This document shows positions 1-8,559 of a stretch of 64,000 nucleotides of DNA, piece by piece. Under the pieces are notes generated by a model. The model was given only the letters and a program-made list of their open reading frames with translations. It was not told the DNA's origin and made no database searches. Origin of the DNA: Paragemmobacter straminiformis (GTDB lineage: Bacteria > Pseudomonadota > Alphaproteobacteria > Rhodobacterales > Rhodobacteraceae); assembly GCF_014243445.1 (NCBI RefSeq), contig NZ_JACLQD010000001.1, positions 496,001 to 560,000 of the forward strand. The letters are read 5' to 3'. The position numbers and the translations under genes are program-made. The stretch's first letter is position 1. Every line of letters starts with the position of its first letter.

Positions 1-75
1 CTTGTTGGCGCGGCGGATGGTGAACTGGAAATCCGTCCCCGGAAGGCGGCCGGGAAAGCCGCGATGCTTCAACAT
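1..75 (-). CDS. N-terminal fragment of an unidentified protein, cut by the window edge
   Basis: The first 25 codons of a leftward gene that leaves the window. The ATG at 75 is preceded by an AAAGGGG Shine-Dalgarno-like run about six bases upstream, and the reading begins MLKHRGFPGRLPG with a basic, arginine-rich start. I do not recognise the family from this fragment. It follows pccB, a DUF6497 gene and a small lipoprotein gene on the same strand. In Rhodobacterales, pccA usually lies a little further along such a cluster, so this is probably another small gene of the pcc neighbourhood (inference). Too little is visible to assign a function. Confidence 0.55.
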   Translation of the reverse strand, partial: MLKHRGFPGRLPGTDFQFTIRRANK

Positions 76-154
76 GTCATGCCCCTTTGGATGCCAAGGG
101 GCGCGTGATGCAGCATCGGCAGCCCAGCGTCAAACGAAACACCGGACAGAATAA

Positions 155-191
155 GGGCGGGCCGGGGACATGCGCCCCCGTTGGCCCGCCC
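155..191 (-). terminator. GC-rich hairpin downstream of the small lipoprotein gene
   Basis: GGGCGGGCC at 155-163 pairs perfectly with GGCCCGCCC at 183-191, leaving a loop of about 19 bases that holds a further GGGG/CCCC pairing. It begins 8 bases past the stop of the leftward lipoprotein gene and is followed on that strand by TTATTCTG, a poor U-tract. It is probably a terminator or an mRNA 3' stabiliser; the structure is seen, the role is inferred. Confidence 0.5.
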
Positions 192-198
192 CAGTGAC

Positions 199-336
199 TT
201 ACTTGTACTTGCCGGTGTAGGTCGGTTCGGTCGAGACAGCTGCGTCATCGACGTAAACGACTTCTTCCTTCTTCGCCGCACAACCGGCGACAAAGGCAAC
301 CATGCACAGTGCAAAAACGATTTTGCTCGTCGACAT
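199..336 (-). CDS. Small lipoprotein (45 aa) of the pcc cluster
   Basis: A 45-residue protein beginning MSTSKIVFALCMVAFVAGC. It has a basic start, a short hydrophobic stretch and a lipobox VAGC at residues 16-19, so Cys19 would be lipidated and the mature chain is only 27 residues. The mature part starts AAKKEEVVYVDD and ends in TGKYK, making it charged and probably unstructured. GGAGTAGAGG immediately upstream of the ATG at 336 serves as the ribosome binding site. Small lipoproteins of this kind are common beside pcc genes in Rhodobacterales (from memory). Its function is unknown. It is too short for gene finders with a 60-codon cutoff, but start signal, lipobox and cluster position all support it. 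Confidence 0.8.
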   Translation of the reverse strand: MSTSKIVFALCMVAFVAGCAAKKEEVVYVDDAAVSTEPTYTGKYK

Positions 337-550
337 CCTCTACTCCTATTTTCTTGGAGGGTCATTGCGGATGAAACACCATCCGCCCGCCCCCATTGCG
401 AGGTATAGGCCGCTTGGGCACGACCCGCAGCCACCTTATCGGAAATCATCCGCAAAGGACACGGAAACTCGCCCAAGTTGTCGGCCTGTGGCACAGCTAC
501 ATCACGAAGCCCATGAGCGGCAACGGAAAACGAAACGGGACGGGCTGTCA

Positions 551-982
551 TCAGAACATCTCCCATTCGCATTTCCCGCCTTCGACCCGATAGGATTCGA
601 AGAACTGGACGGCTTCGGGTGCGCTGTCGCCAAAGTCCAGCGCGCGGTCTGAAAGCGAGATCACCACCGCCTCGGGCTGGGGGCCGAATTCGCTGAGGCG
701 TGGCAGGGCGAAATTCTCGCACAGCCAGATCATGTCGGTTTCGGCGGTATCGAAATCGACCGCTCCGGCGATGTCGGGGGCCAGAAAGCGGAAGCGCGTG
801 ACCATGCCATCCGGTCCGGCGACGTTCCAGATCACATCCTGCAAGGTCACGGGCTGGCCCGAAGGCACCTTGACCGCCACGCCCCCGCCTGCAACGACCT
901 GCGGTCCCTCTTGGCCAGCGGCAAGCCCCGCGCAAAGCGCGGCGGGCAGCAGGGACAAGGGAAAGGCAGGGGCGCGGTGCAT
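551..982 (-). CDS. DUF6497-type exported protein of the pcc cluster
   Basis: About 143 residues with an N-terminal signal peptide (MHRAPAFPLSLLPAALCAG, cleavage probably after LAAG) and a compact acidic mature domain ending in a CEWEMF tail. It resembles the Rhodobacterales proteins called DUF6497, sometimes mislabelled acetolactate synthase. No catalytic motif is visible, so I give it no function beyond an exported or periplasmic location. It starts 10 bases after the pccB stop on the same strand, so it is very probably cotranscribed with pccB. The start may be the ATG at 982 or the GTG at 985; I chose the ATG. There is no strong Shine-Dalgarno sequence, which suggests translational coupling to pccB. 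Confidence 0.75.
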   Translation of the reverse strand: MHRAPAFPLSLLPAALCAGLAAGQEGPQVVAGGGVAVKVPSGQPVTLQDVIWNVAGPDGMVTRFRFLAPDIAGAVDFDTAETDMIWLCENFALPRLSEFGPQPEAVVISLSDRALDFGDSAPEAVQFFESYRVEGGKCEWEMF

Positions 983-991
983 CACGTCACA

Positions 992-2524
992 TCACAGCGG
1001 GATATTGTCGTGCTTCTTCCACGGGTTCGCCAGTTTCTTGGTGCGAAGGCTGGCAAAGGCCCGCGCCACGCGGCGGCGGGTGGAATGGGGCATGATCACT
1101 TCGTCGATGAAGCCTTTTTCCGCCGCAACGAAGGGGTTGGCGAAGCGGTCCTCGTAATCCTTGACCCGTGCCGCGATCTTATCCTTGTCGCCGAGTTCGC
1201 TGCGATAGAGGATCTCGACCGCGCCCTTGGCCCCCATCACGGCGACCTCTGCCGTGGGCCAGGCATAGTTGAAATCGCCGCGCAGATGCTTTGACGACAT
1301 GACGACATAGGCCCCGCCATAGGTCTTGCGCGTCAGCACCGTGACCTTGGGCACGGTCGCCTCGCCATAGGCGAACAGCAGTTTCGCGCCGTGCTTGATG
1401 ACACCGCCGTATTCCTGCGTGGTTCCGGGCAGGAAGCCCGGCACGTCGACCAAAGTCAGAATGGGAATCTCGAAGGCATCGCAGAAACGGACGAAGCGCG
1501 CGGCCTTGCGCGACGCGTCGATGTCGAGGCATCCGGCCAGAACCATCGGCTGGTTCGCCACCACGCCGACGGACTGCCCCTCGAGCCGGATGAAACCGGT
1601 GATGATGTTTGCCGCGAAATCCTTCTGGATCTCGAAGAAGTCGCCCTCGTCGGCGATCTTCAGTATCAGTTCCTTCATGTCATAGGGCTGGTTCGGATTG
1701 TCCGGCACAAGGGTATCGAGCGACATTTCCACGCGCGCCGGATCGTCGAAGAAGGGGCGCACGGGCGCCTTTTCGCGGTTGTTGAGCGGCAGGAAGTCGA
1801 TCAGGCGCCGGGTTTCGGCGAGGGCTTCGACATCGTTCTCGAAGGCACCGTCCGCGACGCTCGACTTCTTGGTGTGGGTCGATGCCCCGCCGAGTTCTTC
1901 GGCGGTGACATGTTCGTTCGTGACGGTCTTGACCACATCCGGCCCCGTCACGAACATGTAGGAACTGTCCTTGACCATGAAGATGAAGTCGGTCATCGCG
2001 GGCGAATAGACCGCCCCGCCCGCACAGGGGCCCATGATCAGCGAAATCTGCGGCACCACGCCGGATGCAAGGATGTTGCGCTGGAACACCTCGCCATAGG
2101 CGGCAAGGGACGAGACGCCCTCTTGAATGCGCGCGCCGCCCGAATCGTTGATGCCGATCACCGGTGCGCCGTTCTGGATCGCCATGTCCATGATCTTGCA
2201 GATCTTGGCCCCGTGGGTTTCCGAAACCGACCCGCCCAGCACGGTGAAATCCTGCGCAAAGACATAGACCATGCGGCCGTTGACCGTGCCCCAGCCGGTG
2301 ACCACGCCGTCGCCGGGGGTTTTGCTTTCCTCCATGCCGAAATCGGTGCAGCGGTGCTGCACGAACATGTCGAATTCCTCGAAGCTGCCTTCGTCGAGCA
2401 GCAATTCGATCCGCTCGCGGGCGGTCAGCTTGCCCTTGGCGTGCTGTGCCGCCACGCGCTTCTCGCCGCCGCCCGCCCGCGCCACGGCGCGGCGGTCTTC
2501 CAGCTCTTGCAAGATGTCTTTCAT
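992..2524 (-). CDS. pccB: Propionyl-CoA carboxylase beta subunit (carboxyltransferase)
   Basis: A 510-residue carboxyltransferase subunit. It transfers the carboxyl group from carboxybiotin on the alpha subunit to propionyl-CoA, giving methylmalonyl-CoA, in the cytoplasm as part of an alpha6beta6 complex. Crotonase-like CT motifs are clear: GGSVSETHG near residue 98, SGGARIQEG at 128-136 and [12 protein letters not shown] at 165-176, which form the CoA and biotin oxyanion pockets. Length matches bacterial PccB. The start [12 protein letters not shown] at 2524 has GGGGGAG upstream; a longer reading upstream lacks family similarity. TTTGCAAA-type sites 70-120 bases upstream point to control by the PccR-like regulator encoded at 4400. 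pccA is not in the window and presumably lies beyond the left edge. Confidence 0.96.
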   Translation of the reverse strand: MKDILQELEDRRAVARAGGGEKRVAAQHAKGKLTARERIELLLDEGSFEEFDMFVQHRCTDFGMEESKTPGDGVVTGWGTVNGRMVYVFAQDFTVLGGSVSETHGAKICKIMDMAIQNGAPVIGINDSGGARIQEGVSSLAAYGEVFQRNILASGVVPQISLIMGPCAGGAVYSPAMTDFIFMVKDSSYMFVTGPDVVKTVTNEHVTAEELGGASTHTKKSSVADGAFENDVEALAETRRLIDFLPLNNREKAPVRPFFDDPARVEMSLDTLVPDNPNQPYDMKELILKIADEGDFFEIQKDFAANIITGFIRLEGQSVGVVANQPMVLAGCLDIDASRKAARFVRFCDAFEIPILTLVDVPGFLPGTTQEYGGVIKHGAKLLFAYGEATVPKVTVLTRKTYGGAYVVMSSKHLRGDFNYAWPTAEVAVMGAKGAVEILYRSELGDKDKIAARVKDYEDRFANPFVAAEKGFIDEVIMPHSTRRRVARAFASLRTKKLANPWKKHDNIPL

Positions 2525-2593
2525 GACGGAACTCCCCCCGATTTCGGCGGACCATAGCGGTATGTAACAGGGGCGCAAAACGGAACCTCGCAT

Positions 2594-2643
2594 ATTTGCA
2601 AATTATTGGCAGATCACCCGAAGCGAAACGCAAAGTTGCAAAT
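2594..2643. promoter_or_regulatory. Putative PccR (ScfR family) binding sites upstream of pccB
   Basis: The perfect 10-bp palindrome ATTTGCAAAT lies at 2594-2603, with a second half-perfect copy TTGCAAAT at 2636-2643. Both sit between divergent pccB and the DUF486 gene. The propionyl-CoA-responsive regulator PccR of Rhodobacter sphaeroides is reported to bind paired TTTGCAAA palindromes (from memory of the literature). Similar sites lie upstream of the PccR-like gene at 4400. The sequence match is seen; binding is inferred. Confidence 0.7.
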
Positions 2644-2702
2644 AATGTCGCCAGCGCCCCGCAAGCGCGCTAAACCCCTGCAACGTCGCGCAAAGGTGCC
2701 CC

Positions 2703-3056
2703 ATGCCCACGATTCCCACACCGATCCTGACCATCGGCCTGCTTCTGGCCTCGAACATCTTCATGACCTTCGCGTGGTATGGTCACCTGCGGTTCAAGGC
2801 CGCACCCCTGTATCTTGTCATCCTCGTCTCTTGGGGCATCGCCTTTTTCGAATACGTGTTGCAGGTTCCCGCCAACCGCTACGGGCACGGAACCTTTAGC
2901 GCCGCGCAGCTGAAGACCATTCAAGAGGTGATCACCCTTTCGGTCTTTGCCGTCTTTTCGGTGCTCTACCTAAAGGAGCCCCTGGGCTGGAACCACGCGC
3001 TCGGCTTTGCCTTCATCGCCTTGGGGGCGTTCTTCATCTTTCACAAATGGGGCTAA
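2703..3056 (+). CDS. DMT-family (DUF486) small membrane protein
   Basis: 117 residues with four hydrophobic segments (about residues 7-25, 34-52, 70-88 and 95-114), the usual size and layout of DUF486 proteins in the drug/metabolite transporter superfamily. Conserved features include ASNIFMTFAWYGHL near the N-terminus, WGIAFFEYVLQVPANR in the middle and the FIFHKWG end. Substrate is unknown; the superfamily contains small efflux subunits, but transport has not been shown for this family. AAAGGTG precedes the ATG. The Bcr/CflA transporter follows 37 bases later, so the two are probably cotranscribed. The PccR-like boxes upstream could also influence this gene. Confidence 0.85.
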   Translation: MPTIPTPILTIGLLLASNIFMTFAWYGHLRFKAAPLYLVILVSWGIAFFEYVLQVPANRYGHGTFSAAQLKTIQEVITLSVFAVFSVLYLKEPLGWNHALGFAFIALGAFFIFHKWG

Positions 3057-3093
3057 GGTGGACTTCTGCCCGACCCGCACCTAAGACCAATCC

Positions 3094-4302
3094 ATGCAAA
3101 GCCGCTTTCTCGACCGCCGCACCGCGCCGCATATCGCCACGCTGATCCTGCTTGCGGGGCTTTCGGCGCTAACCATGAACATCTTCCTGCCGTCGCTTCC
3201 GGGAATGGCGGCCTATTTCGGCGCGCCCTATGCGCTGATGCAGCTTTCGGTGGCGCTTTACCTTGCGCTTTCGGCGGTGCTGCAAATCGTGATCGGCCCG
3301 ATTTCGGACCGCTACGGCAGGCGCAAGGTCATCATCGGGGCGTTGATCCTGTTCCTGATCGCCACGGCGGGCACCCTGCTTTCGCCCAATGCGACGGTGT
3401 TTCTGGTGTTCCGCATGGCGCAGGCAGTGATCGCGGCGGGCATGGTGCTGTCGCGGGCCGTGGTGCGCGACATGGTGCCCGATGCGCAGGCGGCCAGCAT
3501 GATCGGCTATGTGACGATGGGGATGAGCATCGTGCCGATGATCGGCCCCGTGATCGGAGGCGTGCTGGACGAGGCTTTTGGCTGGCACGCGAATTTCGCG
3601 CTGCTGCTTGTGCTTGGCCTTGTGACGCTGGCGCTGTGCTGGGCCGATCTGGGAGAGACCGCCACCTTGCGCCGCGTGTCCTTGATGGACCAGATCCGCA
3701 GCTATCCTGCCTTGCTGAAGTCGCAGCGCTTCTGGGGCTATGTGCTTTGCGCGAGCTTCGCCTCGGGCTGTTTCTTCGCCTATCTGGGCGGGGCGCCCTA
3801 TGTCGGCAATACGGTGTTCGGCCTGTCGTCTTCGCATATCGGCGTGCTGTTCGCGATTACCGCCGTGGGCTATGCGGGCGGGAATTTCGTCGCGGGCCGG
3901 TATTCGGTGCGGCTGGGCATGAACCGGATGATCCTGATCGGCTCGTCGCTGACGCTGGCGGGATTGGGATTGCTGACGGTGCTGACCCTGGCGGGGCTGC
4001 ATTCGGCGCTGGTGTTCTTTGGCTGCACCATCTTTGTCGGCGCGGGAAACGGGATGACGCTGCCCAACGCCAATGCGGGAATGCTGTCGATCCGGCCAGA
4101 GCTTGCGGGCACGGCATCGGGGCTGGGCGGGGCGATACAGGTTGGCGGCGGCGCGGCGCTGGCTGCCCTTGCCGGCGCGCTGCTGGGGCCGGGTTCGTCG
4201 GAATTGCCGCTGGTGCTGCTGATGCTGGCCTCGGCGCTGGCATCATTGGGTGCGATTTTCTGGGTGATCCGCCGCGCACGGGCGATCGGGCTGCCGACGT
4301 GA
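3094..4302 (+). CDS. Bcr/CflA-type multidrug efflux transporter (MFS)
   Basis: 402 residues with twelve predicted membrane helices. The MFS motif GPISDRYGRRK sits between helices 2 and 3 (about residues 69-79), and a conserved RAVVRDMVP segment lies in helix 4, as in the Bcr/CflA group of proton-coupled exporters (bicyclomycin, chloramphenicol and related compounds). It should act in the inner membrane; its actual substrate cannot be told. Length is normal. It follows the DUF486 gene by 37 bases and ends 97 bases before the PccR-like gene. Its Shine-Dalgarno sequence is weak, so translational coupling with the upstream gene is possible. The two transporter genes separate pccB from the regulator. 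Confidence 0.92.
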   Translation: MQSRFLDRRTAPHIATLILLAGLSALTMNIFLPSLPGMAAYFGAPYALMQLSVALYLALSAVLQIVIGPISDRYGRRKVIIGALILFLIATAGTLLSPNATVFLVFRMAQAVIAAGMVLSRAVVRDMVPDAQAASMIGYVTMGMSIVPMIGPVIGGVLDEAFGWHANFALLLVLGLVTLALCWADLGETATLRRVSLMDQIRSYPALLKSQRFWGYVLCASFASGCFFAYLGGAPYVGNTVFGLSSSHIGVLFAITAVGYAGGNFVAGRYSVRLGMNRMILIGSSLTLAGLGLLTVLTLAGLHSALVFFGCTIFVGAGNGMTLPNANAGMLSIRPELAGTASGLGGAIQVGGGAALAALAGALLGPGSSELPLVLLMLASALASLGAIFWVIRRARAIGLPT

Positions 4303-4360
4303 CAGACGGGCCGCCGCCGCGACCGAGAAGAACCTTGACCGCCCCGCAAATCCCACCGAC

Positions 4361-4390
4361 TTTGCAACCTGACGCAGCGATGTTTGCAAA
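4361..4390 (+). promoter_or_regulatory. Putative PccR autoregulatory boxes
   Basis: TTTGCAAC at 4361-4368 and a perfect TTTGCAAA at 4383-4390 lie immediately before the regulator's start codon at 4400. Their centres are 22 bp apart, two helical turns. The second box abuts the GGGACGGG ribosome binding region, so occupancy would block transcription or initiation. Negative autoregulation is inferred. Confidence 0.65.
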
Positions 4391-4399
4391 GGGACGGGC

Positions 4400-5794
4400 A
4401 TGGCCACGCAGAAGCTTTACGCCGGAGCCAAGCTCCGCGAAATCCGCGCCCGCCTTGCCCTGACGCAAAAGACCTTTGCCGACAAACTGGGCGTTTCGCT
4501 GCCCTATCTGAACCAGATGGAGAACAACCATCGCCCCGTTTCAGCCTCGGTCGTGCTGGCGCTGGCGCAGGAATTCGGGCTCGACGTCACCGAATTGACC
4601 GTGGGAGAATCGGAACGGCTGGTCAGCGACATGCGCGAGGCACTGGCCGACCCCGTCTTTGCCAAGACCACGCCACCGCTGGCGGACCTGCGGCTTGCGG
4701 CCTCGAACGCCCCTGCCCTTGCGCGCGCCTTCCTCGACCTGCATCGGGCTTACCGGCAGACGCATGAACGCCTCGCCTCGCTGGACGAGGCGCTTGGCCG
4801 CGATGACGCCGCCTTGCGCGCCAGCCCTTGGGAAGAGGTGCGCGACTTCTTTCACTATTGCGACAATTACATCGACGCCATCGACCGCGCGGCCGAGCAT
4901 TTTGCCACTTCGGCCGCTTCGCGCGACATCACCCGCACCGCGACCGAGGCGCTGGAAAAGCGCGGGATCACGCTGGCGTTTTCCGAAAACCCCGATTTGC
5001 GCCACTACGATCCCGCCACGCGCCGTCTGACCCTTTCGGATCGCAGCGCAGGCCCGACACAGCGGTTCCAGCTTCTGATGCAGGTGGCGCTGCTCACGCA
5101 GAACGAATTGCTTGACGCCACGCTTGACCTTGCGCGGTTCACCACGCCCGAGGCGCGGGATATCGCCAAGATCGGACTGGCCAATTACTTTGCCGGCGCA
5201 GCCCTTCTGCCCTATCGCGCCTTTCAGGCCGCCGCCCTTGAAACGCGCCACGATCTCGAACGTCTGGCCGACCTTTTCGGTGCGTCGATCGAACAGGTCG
5301 CGCACCGGCTGTCGACGCTGCAACGCCCCGGTGCCAAGGGCATCCCCTTCTTCTTCGTCCGCGTCGATCAGGCGGGAACGATCACCAAGCGGCACTCGGC
5401 CACGCGCCTGCAATTCGCCCGCTTCGGCGGGGCCTGCCCGCTGTGGAATGTCCACCGCGCCTTTGAGACGCCGGGGCAGTTCCTGCGCCAGCTTGCCGAA
5501 ACCCCCGATGGCGTGCGCTATCTTTGCCTTGCGCGCGATGTGTCAAAACCCGGCGGGGCCTACCATGCCCCCGTCAAACGCTTTGCCATCGGTCTGGGCT
5601 GCGAGGTGCAGCACGCCCCTGCGATGGTCTATTCCGACGGGCTCGACCTCAAGGGCCGGTTCGAGCCTATCGGCATTTCCTGCCGTATCTGCGAAAGGCG
5701 CGATTGCCATCAACGCTCGGTCCCGCCGCTGGAGCGCCGGTTGAGGGTGGACCCCGACCGTCGCGGCCTGCTGCCTTACGAAATCGCCGAATGA
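4400..5794 (+). CDS. pccR: PccR-like short-chain fatty acyl-CoA regulator (ScfR family, HTH_3 + DUF2083)
   Basis: 464 residues. An XRE-type helix-turn-helix occupies about residues 8-65 (LREIRARLALTQKTFADKLG and following). A long central region of the IrrE/DUF2083 kind follows, with a C-terminal cysteine cluster Cys428-X2-Cys431-X4-Cys436. This is the architecture of the ScfR family (RamB, MccR, PccR), which senses acyl-CoA esters and switches short-chain fatty acid pathways. Here the likely target is pccB, because both genes carry TTTGCAAA-type boxes. I see no clear HEXXH zinc-peptidase motif in the central region, as is normal for this family. Which acyl-CoA it senses is inferred from context, so MccR/RamB-like specificity is possible. 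Confidence 0.85.
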   Translation: MATQKLYAGAKLREIRARLALTQKTFADKLGVSLPYLNQMENNHRPVSASVVLALAQEFGLDVTELTVGESERLVSDMREALADPVFAKTTPPLADLRLAASNAPALARAFLDLHRAYRQTHERLASLDEALGRDDAALRASPWEEVRDFFHYCDNYIDAIDRAAEHFATSAASRDITRTATEALEKRGITLAFSENPDLRHYDPATRRLTLSDRSAGPTQRFQLLMQVALLTQNELLDATLDLARFTTPEARDIAKIGLANYFAGAALLPYRAFQAAALETRHDLERLADLFGASIEQVAHRLSTLQRPGAKGIPFFFVRVDQAGTITKRHSATRLQFARFGGACPLWNVHRAFETPGQFLRQLAETPDGVRYLCLARDVSKPGGAYHAPVKRFAIGLGCEVQHAPAMVYSDGLDLKGRFEPIGISCRICERRDCHQRSVPPLERRLRVDPDRRGLLPYEIAE

Positions 5795-5795
5795 A

Positions 5796-5824
5796 GAAAG
5801 CGGGCGCATCGGCGGCCCGCTTTC
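5796..5824 (+). terminator. Intrinsic terminator after pccR
   Basis: GAAAGCGGGC at 5796-5805 pairs perfectly with GCCCGCTTTC at 5815-5824 around a 9-base loop, and CCTTTGG follows. It begins two bases after the stop. The A- and T-bearing ends make it usable in both directions, so it could also serve the convergent YdcH gene. Confidence 0.8.
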
Positions 5825-5868
5825 CTTTGGCTTGAATATCCTTGGGAGGGGGGCCCCCCGGCGCGGTG

Positions 5869-6108
5869 TCAGCCCGCGGTCAGCGCGTGCCAGATGTCGT
5901 CCTTCAGCCGCATCCGCTTTTGCCGCAAGCTGCCTTCATGTTCCGGCGTTACGGGTTCGACCAGCGTTTCGGCGCGATGCACGGCGCGGTTCACCTCGTG
6001 GTAGTCCTCGACCATCTTGGCGAAATGTGCGTCCTTGGCCTTGAGCGCGTGGATCGCTGCGGCCTTTTCGGGGAAATCCTCGTAAAGGTCATGGGGCGTG
6101 TTGGACAT
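5869..6108 (-). CDS. YdcH family (DUF465) small protein
   Basis: 79 residues, helical and highly charged. It contains the DUF465 pattern: an N-terminal LYEDFPEKAAAIHALKAKD segment, then a central HAxxxEDYHEVNRAVHRAE stretch, then LRQKRMRLKDDIW at the C-terminus. Family members form short coiled-coil hairpins of unknown role in the cytoplasm. The start at 6108 (MSNTPHDL) is preceded by GGAGATTGCGCC; the upstream extension MLPASGSG is not family-like. It converges on pccR and shares the hairpin at 5796-5824. Just downstream lies a 12-bp G6C6 palindrome (5848-5859) beside a GAATATCCTTGGGAG sequence, which looks like a half copy of the dispersed intergenic repeat seen elsewhere. Confidence 0.9.
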   Translation of the reverse strand: MSNTPHDLYEDFPEKAAAIHALKAKDAHFAKMVEDYHEVNRAVHRAETLVEPVTPEHEGSLRQKRMRLKDDIWHALTAG

Positions 6109-6181
6109 GGCGCAATCTCCTTCTTTACCTTGCGCCCCGAAGATACCGGACCCCGACGCCGGCAACATTGACCTCGGTCAA

Positions 6182-6829
6182 CTATCTTGACGCTTTGCGG
6201 AATCCGGCGGCCCTTGCCTGCGCCTCGGAACAGAACCACCGCTCGCCCTTTGACTCGTTTATGCGGGTGGCGGCGTAGTCGGCCTGTCCGGCCATGTGGT
6301 AGACGCGCCCCTTGGTGCCGATGTTGCCCTTGATCGTGCAAGAGGGGTCGGGCGCATCCTGCGCCGTGCCGTGGCGATAGTCTTCGGGCGTGACCATCTG
6401 GCCGCCCCAGATGCCCAGACGTCGCGCCTTGGCTTCGGCCTCGGCGGCGACGTAGCGGTGCGAATAGCGCAGGTAGGCGGTTGCCGTGCCCTGCCTGACC
6501 AGTTGCTCGCCAAGATCGACGCCCTTTGCCGCGCAGATCGAGACGGCCCGGCCATAGCGGTCGCGGTCCTGCACCTCGCATTCCAGCCGCGCGCGTCCGG
6601 CCAGATCGGCCAGAGCCTGCGCCGCCGCCTGCCCGCAGGGCCAGGGCTTGCCGTTCCGGTCGCAGGTCTGGTCATGTTCGGGGGCATCGATCCCGAAGAG
6701 GCGCACATGTTTTGACCCGATTTCCAGCGTATCGCCGTCAATCACCCGCGCGCGGCCGACGATGGTTTCGGCAAATGCGGGAAAGCCGCACAGGATCAGA
6801 ACGAGAAGTGAACGAATGATTAATGCCAT
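6182..6829 (-). CDS. Secreted thermonuclease-family (staphylococcal-nuclease-like) protein
   Basis: 215 residues. A signal peptide (MALIIRSLLVLILCGFPAFA) is followed by an SNase fold: GRARVIDGDTLEIG, VRLFGIDAPEHDQTC, YGRAVSICAAKGVDL and LVRQGTATAYLRYSHRY. The DGDT and GIDAPE motifs and the arginine-containing DRYGR motif match the calcium-dependent nuclease active site. A C-terminal extension of about 70 residues with cysteines (PSCTIKGNIG, YHM, RWFCSEAQARAAGFRKA) resembles the excalibur-like tails of some ExoI-type nucleases. It should be exported to the periplasm or medium and cleave nucleic acid. It lies 53 bases downstream of betA on the same strand; the functional link is unclear. Four cysteines suggest disulfides. 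Confidence 0.9.
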   Translation of the reverse strand: MALIIRSLLVLILCGFPAFAETIVGRARVIDGDTLEIGSKHVRLFGIDAPEHDQTCDRNGKPWPCGQAAAQALADLAGRARLECEVQDRDRYGRAVSICAAKGVDLGEQLVRQGTATAYLRYSHRYVAAEAEAKARRLGIWGGQMVTPEDYRHGTAQDAPDPSCTIKGNIGTKGRVYHMAGQADYAATRINESKGERWFCSEAQARAAGFRKASR

Positions 6830-6882
6830 CCCCCTTCATCGCGGGGAATGGCGCCATGCTCAAGGGCGGAACGAAATCTTCG

Positions 6883-8547
6883 TTAACGCTGCGCCACGCG
6901 CCAGTTCGGGTTGATCCACGGTTCCAGATTCGAGGCGGGAAGCGGCGTGCGGCCCAAAAGGTGGTCTGCCGCCTTTTCCCCCACCATGATGGACGGGGCA
7001 TTCAGGTTGCCATTCGTCACCTGCGGAAAGATCGAGCTGTCGGCCACGCGCAGGCCGTCGACGCCAATCACGCGGCATTCGGAATCGACCACGGCCATCG
7101 GATCGTCGCGCCGCCCCATCCGCGCCGTGCCGCAGGGATGATAGGCGCTTTCGACATGTTCGCGGATGAAATCGTCAAGCTGGGCGTCGGTCTGCACGGC
7201 GGCACCGGGCTGGATTTCGTGCTTCATGTAGGGGGCAAAGGCCTCTTGCCCGAAGATCTCGCGCGTCAGGCGGATGCAGCGACGGAAGTCTTCCCAGTCG
7301 GACGGGTCGGACATGTAGTTGAACAGGATTTTCGGGGCGTCCGCCGGATCGCCCGAACGCAGGGTGACCGCTCCGCGCGATTTCGACCGCATCGGGCCGA
7401 CATGGGCCTGAAAGCCGTGGCCTTCGGCTGCCGCCTTGCCGTCATAGCGCACGGCGATCGGCAGGAAGTGATACTGGATGTCGGGGTATTCGACGCCCGC
7501 CTGCGAGCGGATGAAGGCGCAGGCTTCGAACTGGTTGGACGCCCCCAGCCCCTTTCCGGTGAACAGCCATTGCGCCCCGATGCGCGCCTTGCCCCACAGG
7601 TTCCAGTGCTTGAACAGGGTGATCGGCTGGCTCGCGGCGAATTGCAGGTAAAGCTCCAGATGATCCTGAAGGTTCGCGCCCACGCCCCGACGGTCGGCCA
7701 CGACGGCGATTCCGTTCGCGCGAAGATGCGCCGCATCGCCGATGCCCGACAGCATCAGGATTTTTGGCGTGTTGATCGACGAGGCCGCGACGACGACCTC
7801 GCGGCTGGCGGAAATCACCTCGATCTTGCCGCCGCGCTCGACCTCGACCCCCGTGGCGCGGCCGTTCTCGATCACGACACGGCGGGCAAAGGCGCGGATG
7901 GTGGTGACGTTGCCGCGCTTCATCGCGGGTTTCAGGTAGGCATTGGCCGCCGACCAGCGCTGGCCGCGGTAGATCGTGGCCTCCATCGGGCCGAAGCCCT
8001 CTTGCTGTTGGCCGTTGTAATCGGCGGTGACCGGATAGCCCGCCTGTTCGCCCGCCTTGATGAAGGCCGAGAACAGCGGGTTCGACCTTGGCCCCCGCGT
8101 CACATGCAGCGGGCCGTTGGCCCCGCGAAAGGCGCGGTCGCCGCCGTCGGTGTGACCGTGCCATTGTTCCATCCGCTGGAAATAGGGCAGCACATCGGCA
8201 TAGGCCCAACCGTTCGCGCCCATCTCGGCCCAGGTGTCGAAATCGCGGGCGTGGCCGCGCACATAGACCATCCCGTTGATCGAGGACGACCCGCCGATCA
8301 CCTTGCCGCGCGGCGTGGCCAGCACGCGCCCGCCCAGATGCGGTTCGGGTTCGGTGTGGAAGCCCCAGTCGTAGCGCGCCATGTTCATCGGATAGGACAG
8401 GGCCGCAGGCATCTGGATGAACGGCCCCGCATCGGTGCCGCCATGTTCGATGACGATGACGCGCGCGCCCGCCTCGCCCAGCCGGTAGGCCATTGCCGAA
8501 CCAGCCGAGCCCGCACCGATGATGACGAATTCCGCGTTCATTTCCAA
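6883..8547 (-). CDS. betA: Choline dehydrogenase
   Basis: 554-residue GMC flavoprotein that oxidises choline to betaine aldehyde at the membrane, the first step of glycine betaine synthesis. The FAD-binding GAGSAG is at residues 11-16, GMC signature 1 is around 73-99 ([19 protein letters not shown]), and the second signature [15 protein letters not shown] is present. The active-site His is His470 in HPCGTARMG, and Asn512 follows in the NGNLNAPS segment. Length is that of BetA. It follows betB by 12 bases in a betI-betB-betA operon transcribed leftward, presumably from the BetI-controlled promoter at about 10640. Confidence 0.97.
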   Translation of the reverse strand: MEMNAEFVIIGAGSAGSAMAYRLGEAGARVIVIEHGGTDAGPFIQMPAALSYPMNMARYDWGFHTEPEPHLGGRVLATPRGKVIGGSSSINGMVYVRGHARDFDTWAEMGANGWAYADVLPYFQRMEQWHGHTDGGDRAFRGANGPLHVTRGPRSNPLFSAFIKAGEQAGYPVTADYNGQQQEGFGPMEATIYRGQRWSAANAYLKPAMKRGNVTTIRAFARRVVIENGRATGVEVERGGKIEVISASREVVVAASSINTPKILMLSGIGDAAHLRANGIAVVADRRGVGANLQDHLELYLQFAASQPITLFKHWNLWGKARIGAQWLFTGKGLGASNQFEACAFIRSQAGVEYPDIQYHFLPIAVRYDGKAAAEGHGFQAHVGPMRSKSRGAVTLRSGDPADAPKILFNYMSDPSDWEDFRRCIRLTREIFGQEAFAPYMKHEIQPGAAVQTDAQLDDFIREHVESAYHPCGTARMGRRDDPMAVVDSECRVIGVDGLRVADSSIFPQVTNGNLNAPSIMVGEKAADHLLGRTPLPASNLEPWINPNWRVAQR

Positions 8548-8559
8548 ACCCTTATACGA

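Noticed and set aside
69-935. Leftward 288-codon ORF over the lipoprotein and DUF6497 genes
   Set aside because: Low-complexity Arg-rich translation; the smaller genes in other frames have signal peptides and ribosome sites.
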